Source: an uncultured Flavobacteriales bacterium (GTDB taxonomy: Bacteria; Bacteroidota; Bacteroidia; Flavobacteriales_D; Sanyastnellaceae). From it: 36,361 nucleotides of DNA. Below the pieces are notes generated by a model. The model did not search any database, was not told the origin of the DNA, and saw only the letters and a program-made list of their open reading frames with translations. Shown here in pieces: positions 16,650 through 25,276 of this stretch. Location of the stretch: assembly GCA_937967465.1 (NCBI GenBank), contig CALBSW010000024.1:1-36361 (forward strand). Reading direction: 5' to 3'. Position numbers and translations under genes: made by a program. Every line of letters begins with the position of its first letter. Position 1 is the stretch's first letter.

Positions 16650-17552
16650 TCAACGTGGAACAGTGAATGCCAAGACCACCTCGTGTCCGCCCCCCAGAAC
16701 CCGCGCCAAGGAGCCCGTGGCCCAATTGCGGTTGTAACTGAAGCTCAACTGGTTGTTGAGGCGAATGCCCGCTCCGAGGTGCGCAGCGCCAGCGGAACGA
16801 ACACCGACCATGCCCCAGAACTCCTGGTTTTTGTCCACGCGCAGGGATGCAGAGAGTTCGGGAGGCACCGGCCGCAAATGTTGCGCCTGGAGGATGGGGG
16901 TCCAGCCCAATCCACCGGACTCGAACCGGTACGCCACCATGGCGCGCAAGTGGGACTCCAGCCTGGACTCCACCCCGGTCCCATCGTAGACGGGCAGGTT
17001 GCCACCCAGCACTTGACCGGCCGAAACTGCCGCCGTGAGTTGCTTTCCTTGGACCCACAGACCTGCAGAGGCGTCCGGCACTCCGATGGCGCGGTAGGTA
17101 TCGCCGATGGTCGGATCTCCGGCCGTTTCCAATTCAATCCGGGTTCCATCCATGGAGAATTGCATCCACCCCAGGCCAAGGCCGAAACTGAGTTGCAAAT
17201 CGTCCGTCCATCGCGTGCTGTAGGCCAAGCCGGCGTGGACGCCTGCCATGCGGGTGGGGCCGGCCACATCACTCCAGAAACGGGCACCCCAAGCCAAAGA
17301 CTTCGAGCCCGTCGGTGAAGTCAATGCCAATGCCGTGGTACGCGGTGCAGAGGGAACACCTGTCCAGGGACTGCGTTGCCAGATGCTCACGCGAATGGCG
17401 GAATCTGCTGCGGCTGCCGGATGGGCGTCAAAAGCGTGGTCCAGTGGCAAAGAGGTCACCGGCAATTGCTGGGCGGAGACCATGGCGGCCATCGAAACCC
17501 ACACCACGGCCAAAGCGGCCCTCACATTGAAAAAGCGGGGTCCTCTCATCAT
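16650..17552 (-). CDS. PorP/SprF-family T9SS outer-membrane protein (partner of the giant adhesin)
   Basis: A 300-residue protein with a signal peptide (hydrophobic core then MVSAQQ) and alternating beta-strand pattern, matching the PorP/SprF family of outer-membrane proteins that anchor or assist specific T9SS cargo. Family features are the N-terminal QQLPVTSLPLDHAFDAHPAAA (divergent form of the NPAYAG region), WQRSPWTGVP, the long run of amphipathic strands, and the C-terminal HEVVLAFTVPR. Its first ATG overlaps the stop of the giant adhesin gene (ATGA, 17549-17552); a second ATG follows directly at 17549. The arrangement argues that it serves that adhesin. It is more divergent from the family core than the other PorP here. 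Confidence 0.82.
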   Translation of the reverse strand: MMRGPRFFNVRAALAVVWVSMAAMVSAQQLPVTSLPLDHAFDAHPAAAADSAIRVSIWQRSPWTGVPSAPRTTALALTSPTGSKSLAWGARFWSDVAGPTRMAGVHAGLAYSTRWTDDLQLSFGLGLGWMQFSMDGTRIELETAGDPTIGDTYRAIGVPDASAGLWVQGKQLTAAVSAGQVLGGNLPVYDGTGVESRLESHLRAMVAYRFESGGLGWTPILQAQHLRPVPPELSASLRVDKNQEFWGMVGVRSAGAAHLGAGIRLNNQLSFSYNRNWATGSLARVLGGGHEVVLAFTVPR

Positions 17553-20500
17553 CGCATCAAGGTGACGGGACCCGTCCACTCGGCCTGCAAGGCCGGTTCC
17601 GAGACCCGGATGAAGTAATAGTATGTGCCGACGGGCACTGGAATTCCATTCAACGTGCCGTCCCACGGCGCTTCCGTGGCACCCTGAGTGAAGAGGATGT
17701 CGCCCCAGCGGTTGAAAACGGTGATTTCCGCGCTGGGATACTGGCCAAGTCCGCCCAGGTTCCAGCGGTCGTTGATCCCATCGTCATTGGGTGTGAACCC
17801 CGACGGAATGTCCAGTTCGAGCAACACCTCGACCGTCATGGTGTCGGTGGCCAAGCAGCCCTCCACCGTGGTCGCGGTGAGGACGAAGTCTGTGGTCTGA
17901 AACAGTGGCTGGGTGATGGTGGCCGGCGCGCCTGCATCCTCCAATTCCGCCGCTGGAGACCAGCCGTAGCTCCACGCTGGGTTTCCAGGTGCACCAATGC
18001 TGGTGACGCCTCCCTCCGGCACAATCTCGTCCGCCCCCGCGTCCGGCGTGGGGAGCGACAAGCCCACCACCTCGACCGAATCCGTTCGAACGCAGCCCAA
18101 CCGGGCCGCCGAGAAGACCCAGACTGACAATCCGGTGTCCACCGCGTTGACGGCCGCAGTCAACCCCGCTCCGCCCAAGGTGTCGACAATGGCCCAGGAC
18201 GTGGTCGAAGCCCCCGTGGCTTCTGCTTCCAAGGTCAAGGGCGTGCCGGAGCACAACACCGTATCCGATGGCACACTCAGCATGACGTCGCCTTCTGCCA
18301 CGAGCGGGATGGATTCGATGTCCCCGGTGCATCCGGCCGAATCCGTCACGACCACAGCGTAGGTGCCTTCTCCCAAGCCGGAAATGCCCGCGCCGGCTCC
18401 GAATTCCTCACCGTCCAAGGTCCACGCCACATTCCAATTCAAAGGGTCTCCAGAACCACCTGTGGCGTTCACCGCCAAGGCACCATCGGCATCTCCCACA
18501 CAACTGGGCCTGTCCAAGCTGTCCAACGTCACCACCACGGGGTCCGGTGCACCCACGGCGACGAGCAAAGCGGAAGGACATCCCGCTGAATCCAATGCCG
18601 TGATCTCGTATACGCCGGCCGCCAAGTTGGGAATGGTGTCTCCTGCCGGCGTCGCACCAAAGGGCCCGACAAACGTGTAGTCCACGGAACCCGTGGCATC
18701 CATCGGCAAGAGGACGATCTGCCCGTCCTCGCTGTTCGAGCAGGACGCGCTGTCGACTGCTGCCGACAAGGTGAAGGCACTGGCCGGGTCCACCACCACA
18801 GTGTCGGCGGTCATGCACCCTGCGGAGTCCGTCAGCGTCGCGGGATAGCTGCCGGGAAGCAGGAACGGGATGAACAAGCTGTCCTCCGCCCCTTCCACCA
18901 CAATGTCATACGGTGGCAAACCGCCAGAAGGCAGCAACGTCGCTTCTCCTGCCAGGGCGCCGCCACAGGTCGGCTGGATGACATCCGAGGTCAGCATCAA
19001 TCCCGAGGACAAAGGAGCCAACGACACCGTGGTGTCGATGGCACAGCCCCCATCGTCGGTGGCCATGAACGTGTATTCTCCTGCAGGAACAGGGCCTGTG
19101 AAGAGGAAGTCGCCGCCCAATGTGTCGCCGTCCACGGTCACGCCGGTCCACATCGTCTGGATCAACCCCGACCCACCGCTGGTGATGCCCACCACGGAGC
19201 CGCTGTCCCCTTCACAGGTGGGCGGCGTCACTGTGCCAATCCACTCGAGCGGGTTGGCCACGGTCACGTCCACATTGCCCGTCGTGCTGCACGCCCCGCC
19301 AAAGGAGACAGACCAGCCGTAATTGCCTTCGGCGAGGTCCAACCAACTCCAAGTCGAGCCCGTGTCTGACATGGCGGTCACATCCGCCGGCAGGCCACCG
19401 AGCAACACCTCCACGTCCGATGCCGTGCCGGCCACGAACAACTCCACCACAGAACTTGGCACACCGCCTTCGCAAATGCCCGACAAAACCGTGTCCAAGA
19501 CCACGGGCCCCAGTCCGACCTCCACGGTCACGGTGCCCGAGGTGTCACACCCTGCGGTGTCGGTGACCGTCCATGCGTAATCACCTGCCGTCAAATTGCT
19601 CCAGATCGAATCTTGTGGTCCGTTGGTCCATTCGACGAGCAGGGTCCCCGAGCCTCCTGAAGCCGAGACCCCAGCTTGGCCATCTGCTGTGCCTGGACAG
19701 CTTTCCGGCACGGCGGTGACCTCGGCGGTGATTCCAGCAGGGTCGGTCAATACCACCGTGGTGTCGGCGGTGCAACCTCGGCCATCCACCACACCCGCGA
19801 CATAGGTGCCTGGTGCAAGATTGTCCAGCGGCGCTTCGATGGCGCCAGACGGGCCCTGCGCCCCGAAAGTCAGCGGCTCCGTGCCGCCCATGGCGGCCAA
19901 CTCGATGGCCCCATCCGCTGCCCCTTGGCAGGAAATCGGGACCACCGTGGCCGTGGCCATGACCGGGTCCACGGCAGCGAGCTCAATGGTGGTGTCCCGC
20001 ACACATCCTGCTGCGTCCGTCACGTTGAGCACATATTCTCCTGCAGACAGGCCGACGGTGTCCGGGGAAGCCCAGGACACGCCGCCATCTGACGACATCC
20101 CGGAGTAGGAAATGGGGTCGACGCCCCCTGTCAATGCGATGCTGATGGCGCCCGGAGACGCCGCACAAGCGAAGTCCACGGCCTCGACCGTCCAGTCGAA
20201 CAAGTCCACCCCGTCCACGGTCACATTGGCCGATGCGGTGCAAGTGCCGTCATCTGCCGTCACCGTGTAGTCACCCGCCGGCAACCCGGCCCATTCGGCC
20301 GACTGGCCATCCGATCCTGCCGGAGCTGTGTCTGGCGTCAAAGCCCAATTGACCGCGCCCGCGCCGCCGGTCACCGACGCTGTGACAGCTCCGAGACCGC
20401 CGCATCCGGCAGGCAACCCTTCTGCCTCCAATGACAAGGCCGGATCCAATGTGAATGCCGTGTCCAACGTGCAGCCCCGGGCATCTTCCACCGAGAAACC

Positions 20501-22630
20501 ATAGGTCCCGGGTGACAGGGTCGACCATATGGCAGGGTCCACCGGGTCCCCGGACTCGCCGAGCAGAACCGGCGTCAACGGCGCGTCTCCTCCCTCTGCG
20601 GACCAGGTCAATTCTCCTGCTCCCGTTTCACAATCCACAACGGCCCAATCCACCGTCCACACCAATGGCGGAAGCTGCGTCACCTCCGTGGTCCCAGTCG
20701 CCGTGCAGCCATTGGCATCCGTCACGTCCAATTGATAGGCGCCCGGGGTCAAACTGTCGAGAGACGCCGCGTTGCCCGCCGGTCCATTGGGGCCGGTCCA
20801 TTCCAAGGTGTAATCCAGCAACCCGCCGGAGACCACGGCCACTGCGCTTCCATCATTTTCCTCGCATCCCGCCGGAACCGAAGTGAGGGTCACGTCCAGC
20901 GCCGCCGGCTCCACCAACGCGAACGCGCTGTCGGCCATGCACCCGTTGCCATCCGTGGCGGTCACGACATAGTCACCCGCTCCGAGGTCCGTCAGATTGG
21001 GGGCGATGGTGTTGGGCACGTCGCCGGACCACGTCACCGTGTAGCCCGGTGTTCCGCCTGTGACCATGGCTTCTGCCAATCCATCAGATTCGCCAAAACA
21101 TGTGGGGTTCGCGGTGGTCAAATCCAACTGCAATCCATCGGGAGCGCTCAAGATCACGAGGGTGTCCAATTGGCATCCAGCCAAATCCATCACGCCAAAA
21201 CCGTAAGGTCCAGCCGTCAAATTCGATGCCACCAAACCTGTGGCGATCACATCCAATGTTGCCGGGTCGGCCCACGCTGCGAGATAAGGTGGCACACCGC
21301 CTTCCACATTGGCTTCCAACACCCCGTCATCGGAGCCCGGACCTTCTGCGCAACTCGGCGGTGTCGCCAGAATCGTCACGCTCAACGGGGCGGGGTCTTC
21401 CAACGTCACTGAACCGGAAGCCGTGCATCCATTGGCGTCTTCCAACGTGTAGTCATAGGTCCCTGCCGGGACGGAATTGAGGAATTCTCCTGTGAGGGTC
21501 GCACCCGTTGGCAAGGTCCAGAGCACGTCATAGGGTGGGGTTCCACCGGTTGGAACAATGCCCACCGTGCCATTGGAATCGCCAGGACAAGCAGGCGGGG
21601 CGAAGAAGGGTTCCGCCGCCACGGGTTGGGGCTCTGCGACCTCTGCCGTGCCTTCTCCCACGCAGCCATCGTCCGCTGTGACGAAGACCGTGTAACTGCC
21701 TGGCGCCAAATCGCTCACGGCATCGAGGGATGGGCCGGCATTGGCATAGCCGTTGGGGCCGGTCCACGCATAGAGCGTCGCGGTGGCGAAGGTGGCGGTC
21801 GCTGAGCCATCGGCGTCACCAAAACAGGACACCGGGGTCGTGTTGACCTCGACGTCCACTGCAGGTGGGTCCGTCAGGGTCACGCTGTTCGATAGGCTGC
21901 ACCCCCCGGTATCGGTGGCGGTCACGATGTAGGTGCCCGCAGGGAGGTCCGTGAGGTCTGCACCGCTGCCCACCGGCGTTCCACCGGCCGTGGTCCATTC
22001 AAAATTGAATCCACCGCCCAAGCCCCCCGTGGCCACAGCGGATGCCGTGCCGTCATCGAAGCCATTGCAGCTGGGGTCCGTCGAAAAGGTCAGCACCTCC
22101 ACAGGCGGAATCTCCACGGTGACTGTGGCGTCATCCACACAACCATTGGCGTCCGTGGCGGTCACCAGCAACACCTGTTCGCAGATGCCGGTGCCGATGC
22201 TCCCGGTTTGAGCTGCGTCGTGGGACCAACTGAATGTGAAAGGCCCTTGGCCGAAGTTCGGCGTGGCCGTTACCACGCCCGAGCACGGGGCATCGCAGGT
22301 GGGAAGTTGATCGACCTCAGCGGTGATGAAGAAGGGGAAGGGTTCGTTGACATTGATGCCCAAGGCGCTGCAGCCCGGGACAAAGGCGAGGTAACTGCCA
22401 GGGCCCAGTCCGGATTGGACTGCGCCAAACAACGTGTCGCTCTCCAACAACCAGTACACGTCTTCTGGATCGATGCCGTCCGGAACAGTCACACTCAGCA
22501 CGGCATCATCCGCACCGCTGCAACTGATGGGTTCCACGACCTCAATCTCAGTCGGGCATTGGGCGCGTGTGCCGAACGCCAAGGCCAGGAGAAAGAACGC
22601 CAACGGGAGCCGCCACAATTTGGCCGCCAT
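17549..22630 (-). CDS. Giant SprB-like repeat adhesin with type-B T9SS sorting domain
   Basis: 1693 residues, secreted. The signal peptide ends GTRAQ at about residue 24. From about residue 28 to 1520 the protein is a chain of some 18 to 19 SprB-like repeats of about 75 residues, each typically with a P-x-C near its start, a GG-x-PPY-like turn, an LxAGTY strand and a D-x-x-GC end. After a PKD-like spacer, the C-terminal 85 or so residues (PSGFTPNDDGIND, VFNRWGDILF, GTYYYFIRVSE) are the gliding-motility-associated, type-B (CHU_C) sorting domain. In gliding Bacteroidota SprB is the mobile surface adhesin, so an adhesive role is likely; gliding itself cannot be shown here. Start chosen at 22630 (MAAKLWRLPLAFF); an in-frame ATG at 22675 would give a poorer signal peptide. 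No promoter-like octamer precedes it, so it is probably read through from the PorP gene upstream. Confidence 0.92.
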   Translation of the reverse strand: MAAKLWRLPLAFFLLALAFGTRAQCPTEIEVVEPISCSGADDAVLSVTVPDGIDPEDVYWLLESDTLFGAVQSGLGPGSYLAFVPGCSALGINVNEPFPFFITAEVDQLPTCDAPCSGVVTATPNFGQGPFTFSWSHDAAQTGSIGTGICEQVLLVTATDANGCVDDATVTVEIPPVEVLTFSTDPSCNGFDDGTASAVATGGLGGGFNFEWTTAGGTPVGSGADLTDLPAGTYIVTATDTGGCSLSNSVTLTDPPAVDVEVNTTPVSCFGDADGSATATFATATLYAWTGPNGYANAGPSLDAVSDLAPGSYTVFVTADDGCVGEGTAEVAEPQPVAAEPFFAPPACPGDSNGTVGIVPTGGTPPYDVLWTLPTGATLTGEFLNSVPAGTYDYTLEDANGCTASGSVTLEDPAPLSVTILATPPSCAEGPGSDDGVLEANVEGGVPPYLAAWADPATLDVIATGLVASNLTAGPYGFGVMDLAGCQLDTLVILSAPDGLQLDLTTANPTCFGESDGLAEAMVTGGTPGYTVTWSGDVPNTIAPNLTDLGAGDYVVTATDGNGCMADSAFALVEPAALDVTLTSVPAGCEENDGSAVAVVSGGLLDYTLEWTGPNGPAGNAASLDSLTPGAYQLDVTDANGCTATGTTEVTQLPPLVWTVDWAVVDCETGAGELTWSAEGGDAPLTPVLLGESGDPVDPAIWSTLSPGTYGFSVEDARGCTLDTAFTLDPALSLEAEGLPAGCGGLGAVTASVTGGAGAVNWALTPDTAPAGSDGQSAEWAGLPAGDYTVTADDGTCTASANVTVDGVDLFDWTVEAVDFACAASPGAISIALTGGVDPISYSGMSSDGGVSWASPDTVGLSAGEYVLNVTDAAGCVRDTTIELAAVDPVMATATVVPISCQGAADGAIELAAMGGTEPLTFGAQGPSGAIEAPLDNLAPGTYVAGVVDGRGCTADTTVVLTDPAGITAEVTAVPESCPGTADGQAGVSASGGSGTLLVEWTNGPQDSIWSNLTAGDYAWTVTDTAGCDTSGTVTVEVGLGPVVLDTVLSGICEGGVPSSVVELFVAGTASDVEVLLGGLPADVTAMSDTGSTWSWLDLAEGNYGWSVSFGGACSTTGNVDVTVANPLEWIGTVTPPTCEGDSGSVVGITSGGSGLIQTMWTGVTVDGDTLGGDFLFTGPVPAGEYTFMATDDGGCAIDTTVSLAPLSSGLMLTSDVIQPTCGGALAGEATLLPSGGLPPYDIVVEGAEDSLFIPFLLPGSYPATLTDSAGCMTADTVVVDPASAFTLSAAVDSASCSNSEDGQIVLLPMDATGSVDYTFVGPFGATPAGDTIPNLAAGVYEITALDSAGCPSALLVAVGAPDPVVVTLDSLDRPSCVGDADGALAVNATGGSGDPLNWNVAWTLDGEEFGAGAGISGLGEGTYAVVVTDSAGCTGDIESIPLVAEGDVMLSVPSDTVLCSGTPLTLEAEATGASTTSWAIVDTLGGAGLTAAVNAVDTGLSVWVFSAARLGCVRTDSVEVVGLSLPTPDAGADEIVPEGGVTSIGAPGNPAWSYGWSPAAELEDAGAPATITQPLFQTTDFVLTATTVEGCLATDTMTVEVLLELDIPSGFTPNDDGINDRWNLGGLGQYPSAEITVFNRWGDILFTQGATEAPWDGTLNGIPVPVGTYYYFIRVSEPALQAEWTGPVTLMR
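18060..22550 (-). repeat. Array of about 18-19 SprB-like repeats at protein level
   Basis: The repeat is visible in translation, not as a near-identical DNA repeat: units share the order P-x-C, G-G-x-P, L-x-x-G-x-Y and D-x-x-G-C at a period of about 75 residues (225 bases), but differ at most other positions. The first and last units are the most degenerate. The boundaries given are approximate. Confidence 0.75.
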
Positions 22631-22718
22631 GGGGGGCGGGGTGTGATTCGGTCCGTGTGCGTTCGTGTGTCTCATCGGCTGGATGAAGGGTCTACGGAAA
22701 GGGCGCGCCGGGGTTCCA

Positions 22719-23678
22719 TCATTGGAAGGCTGCGCAGGGTACATGGCTTCCCCGAACCGGACAGGCGAGGATGCCAAGGGTGAATTCATGGGTGCTGGAG
22801 GCGGCTTGACTCAAGGCGCCCACGTTCCAGTCGTACGCGTAACCGACCGTGACATTCTCCATGATGTTGAGGGTGAGAATGCCGGACAACGCCGTCTCGT
22901 TGCGGTATCCGATGCCGAATCGCACGGTCTCGTCATAATCGAAGAGGGCCTGGACATCCACCGCCACCGGGGCGCCTGCACTGAAGCGGAGGGAACCCGC
23001 AGGATGGAAGCTCCACGGGCCTTCGAGTCGGATGAGCGACCCGCCGTAGAAGCCAACGTGGCGGCGGAACCGCGTGTCCAACCCCCACTGGTCGACAGAA
23101 GGCTCGATCAGGTTCTGAATGGACAATCCCCAGAAGGTGTACTTGTTGTACGTCCACAAGCCGAAATCCATGGTCGGCGCCAAGAGTTGGTTTGCGTTCG
23201 AGGTGATGGCCGGGTCATTGCCCGCTTGAAAATCGGGCAACACGATGTCGCCCAGGGCCAGGCGGTACTGCATGAACCCCACGGCTGCACCCGCTGCCAA
23301 ACGCCAGCCCTGCGACATTTTGAGGTGGTAGGCGTAGGCCAGATCGAGCTGGGTGAACCCATAGGGGCCTGCGCTGTCGTCCGTCACCCGGCCGCCGAGG
23401 CCGTGGATGTTGCCTCCCGCTGACCGGCCGATTTCGCCTTGGAGGTTGGCGAACGCGGTGGACGGTGCGCCGTCAAAACCCGCCCACTGCTGGCGATATC
23501 CCGCCTTGAGCTCCATGCAGTCGGTGAAGCCGGCAAACGCGGGATTCTCCTGGAAGTAGTTGAATTGCCAATTGGTGCGCAGCGGAAGCTGCTGGGCATC
23601 CACCGTCGACAGCGCCATGAGCGCAGTGGCAACGAGGGTGAGGCGGAAGAGAAGACGCTTCGTCATGGGGCGCTTCAT
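22719..23678 (-). CDS. PorP/SprF-family T9SS outer-membrane protein (partner of the small cargo)
   Basis: A 319-residue outer-membrane protein. The signal peptide ends STVDAQ. Then come NYFQENPAFAGF, the classical NPAYAG-type motif of PorP/SprF, and YRQQWAGFDGAP, the family's R-x-Q-W segment. The rest alternates beta-strands and ends HEFTLGILACPVRG. The start ATG at 23678 overlaps the stop of the upstream cargo gene as ATGA (23675-23678); a second in-frame ATG lies at 23666. By analogy with SprF it should help secrete or attach that cargo protein. An 88-base gap then leads to the giant adhesin gene. Confidence 0.9.
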   Translation of the reverse strand: MKRPMTKRLLFRLTLVATALMALSTVDAQQLPLRTNWQFNYFQENPAFAGFTDCMELKAGYRQQWAGFDGAPSTAFANLQGEIGRSAGGNIHGLGGRVTDDSAGPYGFTQLDLAYAYHLKMSQGWRLAAGAAVGFMQYRLALGDIVLPDFQAGNDPAITSNANQLLAPTMDFGLWTYNKYTFWGLSIQNLIEPSVDQWGLDTRFRRHVGFYGGSLIRLEGPWSFHPAGSLRFSAGAPVAVDVQALFDYDETVRFGIGYRNETALSGILTLNIMENVTVGYAYDWNVGALSQAASSTHEFTLGILACPVRGSHVPCAAFQ

Positions 23679-24673
23679 CGGATGATGGCCACGTGGCCGG
23701 TTTCCGGCGCGATCGGTAGATCGACGTCGTTGAGTTCGATGACGTAGTAATACGTTCCAGGCGTCAGCGGCTTGCCTGAGCGGCCCGTGCCATCCCACGG
23801 CTGGGAGTACCCGAGGGAGCGGTGGACCAATTGGCCCCAGCGGTTGAAGACCTCCACCTTGGCTCCCGGGAAAGCCGCGATGCCATCAATGGTCCAGAAA
23901 TCGTTGATGTTGTCGCCGTTGGGGGTGAAGCTGTTGGGAACCCCAATGGGCGACCCCACGGTGACCGTCACGGAGCTGGTGACTTGGCAATCGCCAATCT
24001 GGCCATCGACCTGGTAGGTGATGGTTTCCACCGGGGACACGGTGGTCGTGGCTTGGTCCGGATCGGTCAAATAGAATTCAGGGGACCAGGCGTATCCATA
24101 CACCGGATCTCCCCCGACCACACTGAGCTCGGCAGACGCGCCCGGGATGAGGGTGTGGTTGCAACAGGCATCCATGGTCACGCCTTCGCCGGCCAGTTCC
24201 ACGTACATGCCGCACAAGGTGTCGGCGGGGTTGTGCTGCGTCCCGATCAGCAGGAAATATTCGCTGTTGTGCTCCAGGGTGGTGGTTTCCCATACGAGGT
24301 CATCCACCCCGGAAATGCAGGGTCCCATGGCGGTCAAGCCGGTCGGGTCGCAAGGGTCTCCCGTGGCACTGACCACGACTGCGGACAAGGTGTCCGGGCC
24401 CGTGGCGCCCTCGCACGAGACTTGGGAAATGCGAATTCTCGCGCTCCCTGGGTTCGCGAAGTTGTGGTTCGAACGGAACCGAAGCACCGCCACATGGGAC
24501 GCGTCGATGCACTCGAAGTTGAGCAGGGCGTCCGCATCATCCAGAATGAAGAGCGAAGTGGGTGCCTCCGGACAAAGGAGGCCGGGGTCCGTGCACGTCT
24601 GTGCGGAAAGGGGTGTCGCCAGCGCAAACAGGGCCAACGCACCCAACAAGGACCGTGTGGATAGGGTACACAT
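23675..24673 (-). CDS. Secreted T9SS type-B cargo protein
   Basis: 332 residues. A signal peptide ends ATPLSAQ at about residue 25. A Cys-containing N-terminal domain of about 170 residues is not recognised, but its strand pattern and lines such as EYFLLIGTQHN recall domains common in Bacteroidota surface proteins. A PKD/Ig-like module (VVGGDPVYGYAWSPEFYL) follows, then a type-B CHU_C sorting domain with VPNSFTPNGDNINDFW, VFNRWGQLVH and GTYYYVIELND. It is the first gene of the minus-strand surface block, with its own promoter-like element 11 bases before the ATG, and is coupled to the PorP gene behind it. Confidence 0.87.
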   Translation of the reverse strand: MCTLSTRSLLGALALFALATPLSAQTCTDPGLLCPEAPTSLFILDDADALLNFECIDASHVAVLRFRSNHNFANPGSARIRISQVSCEGATGPDTLSAVVVSATGDPCDPTGLTAMGPCISGVDDLVWETTTLEHNSEYFLLIGTQHNPADTLCGMYVELAGEGVTMDACCNHTLIPGASAELSVVGGDPVYGYAWSPEFYLTDPDQATTTVSPVETITYQVDGQIGDCQVTSSVTVTVGSPIGVPNSFTPNGDNINDFWTIDGIAAFPGAKVEVFNRWGQLVHRSLGYSQPWDGTGRSGKPLTPGTYYYVIELNDVDLPIAPETGHVAIIR

Positions 24674-24684
24674 GGGATCGAAAT

Positions 24685-24692
24685 CGAAGGTA
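24685..24692 (-). promoter_or_regulatory. Putative -7 promoter element of the T9SS block
   Basis: The minus strand reads TACCTTCG, identical to the octamer before rlmN, 11 bases before the ATG at 24673. It would be the main promoter for cargo, PorP, giant adhesin and second PorP. Confidence 0.5.
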
Positions 24693-24701
24693 GCCGCACC
24701 A

Positions 24702-24720
24702 GCGGCCCGTCATCGGCCGC
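24702..24720. terminator. GC-rich hairpin behind the biotin carrier gene
   Basis: GCGGCC, a seven-base loop and GGCCGC form a perfect 6-bp stem in the 98-base gap between the biotin carrier stop and the T9SS promoter element. It may end biotin-carrier transcription before the surface block. There is no T-run, so confidence is low. Confidence 0.3.
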
Positions 24721-24771
24721 CGGCAGGGATTATCAACAACGCAGGTGGGGCGGGATGCGTTGCCCAGCGGG

Positions 24772-25236
24772 TCAATCCGCCAGTGCGATCAGGACGGCGT
24801 CCTTCTCCACGGCTTCGCCAGCCGACACATGAATGGCGCCCACTTGGCCCTCTCCGGCGGCGCGGAGGACGTTCTCCATCTTCATGGCCTCCAGGACCAA
24901 CATCGGATCTCCCTCGGCCACGGTTTGCCCTTCGGCCACCAAGACCTCGATCACCTTGCCCGGCATCGGTGCCCGCAGCTCCTTGGCTCCGGCAGCCGCA
25001 GCGTCCTCCAAGCCCATGCGCTCCATCATCTGCTCGCGCAGGCCGTGCACCTCCCATTGGTCGGCCACACCGTCGAGGGTCACTGCCCACCGCCCGTCCG
25101 ATCCACGGTGGACCGAAACCCGGTGATTGTGCTGGCCGATGCGCACCCACCACAATCCACGGGCATCCTGATGGAGGGTCGCCGATTCTGGCGCGGCGGG
25201 AGCTGCATTCCCTTGGGGGTCACGATACGCGGACAT
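24772..25236 (-). CDS. Biotin/lipoyl-attachment (biotin carboxyl carrier) protein
   Basis: 154 residues. The C-terminal half is a biotinyl domain with the EAMKMEN motif; K119 is the expected biotinylation site, and RAPMPGKVIEVLV is the preceding hairpin. The N-terminal half resembles the region found before the biotinyl domain in acyl-CoA carboxylase alpha-type proteins. It should carry CO2 between a biotin carboxylase and a carboxyltransferase (acetyl- or propionyl-CoA carboxylase). The catalytic subunits are not in the window, so the exact complex is open. Start at ATG 25236 (MSAYRDPQGN); the promoter-like octamer ends only 5 bases upstream. Divergent from hemW with 40 bases between the starts. 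Confidence 0.88.
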   Translation of the reverse strand: MSAYRDPQGNAAPAAPESATLHQDARGLWWVRIGQHNHRVSVHRGSDGRWAVTLDGVADQWEVHGLREQMMERMGLEDAAAAGAKELRAPMPGKVIEVLVAEGQTVAEGDPMLVLEAMKMENVLRAAGEGQVGAIHVSAGEAVEKDAVLIALAD

Positions 25237-25241
25237 CGCCT

Positions 25242-25249
25242 GCAATTTA
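25242..25249 (-). promoter_or_regulatory. Putative -7 promoter element for the biotin carrier gene
   Basis: The minus strand reads TAAATTGC, the same TTGC variant seen at 9904. It ends 5 bases before the ATG, so transcription would begin at or next to the start codon and the message would be nearly leaderless. Confidence 0.35.
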
Positions 25250-25276
25250 CCGCCAGCAACGCCGAACTTGCATCCC

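Noticed and set aside
16647..16662. Half-match to parS (GTGGAACA with a poor left arm)
   Set aside because: Only 13 of 16 bases agree and one arm is broken. The intact arm encodes the V-P-R end of the PorP protein, so chance is likely.
18060..22550. CRISPR array or DNA minisatellite in the repetitive adhesin
   Set aside because: The repeat exists at protein level only, units are diverged in DNA, and no short identical repeats with spacers are present.
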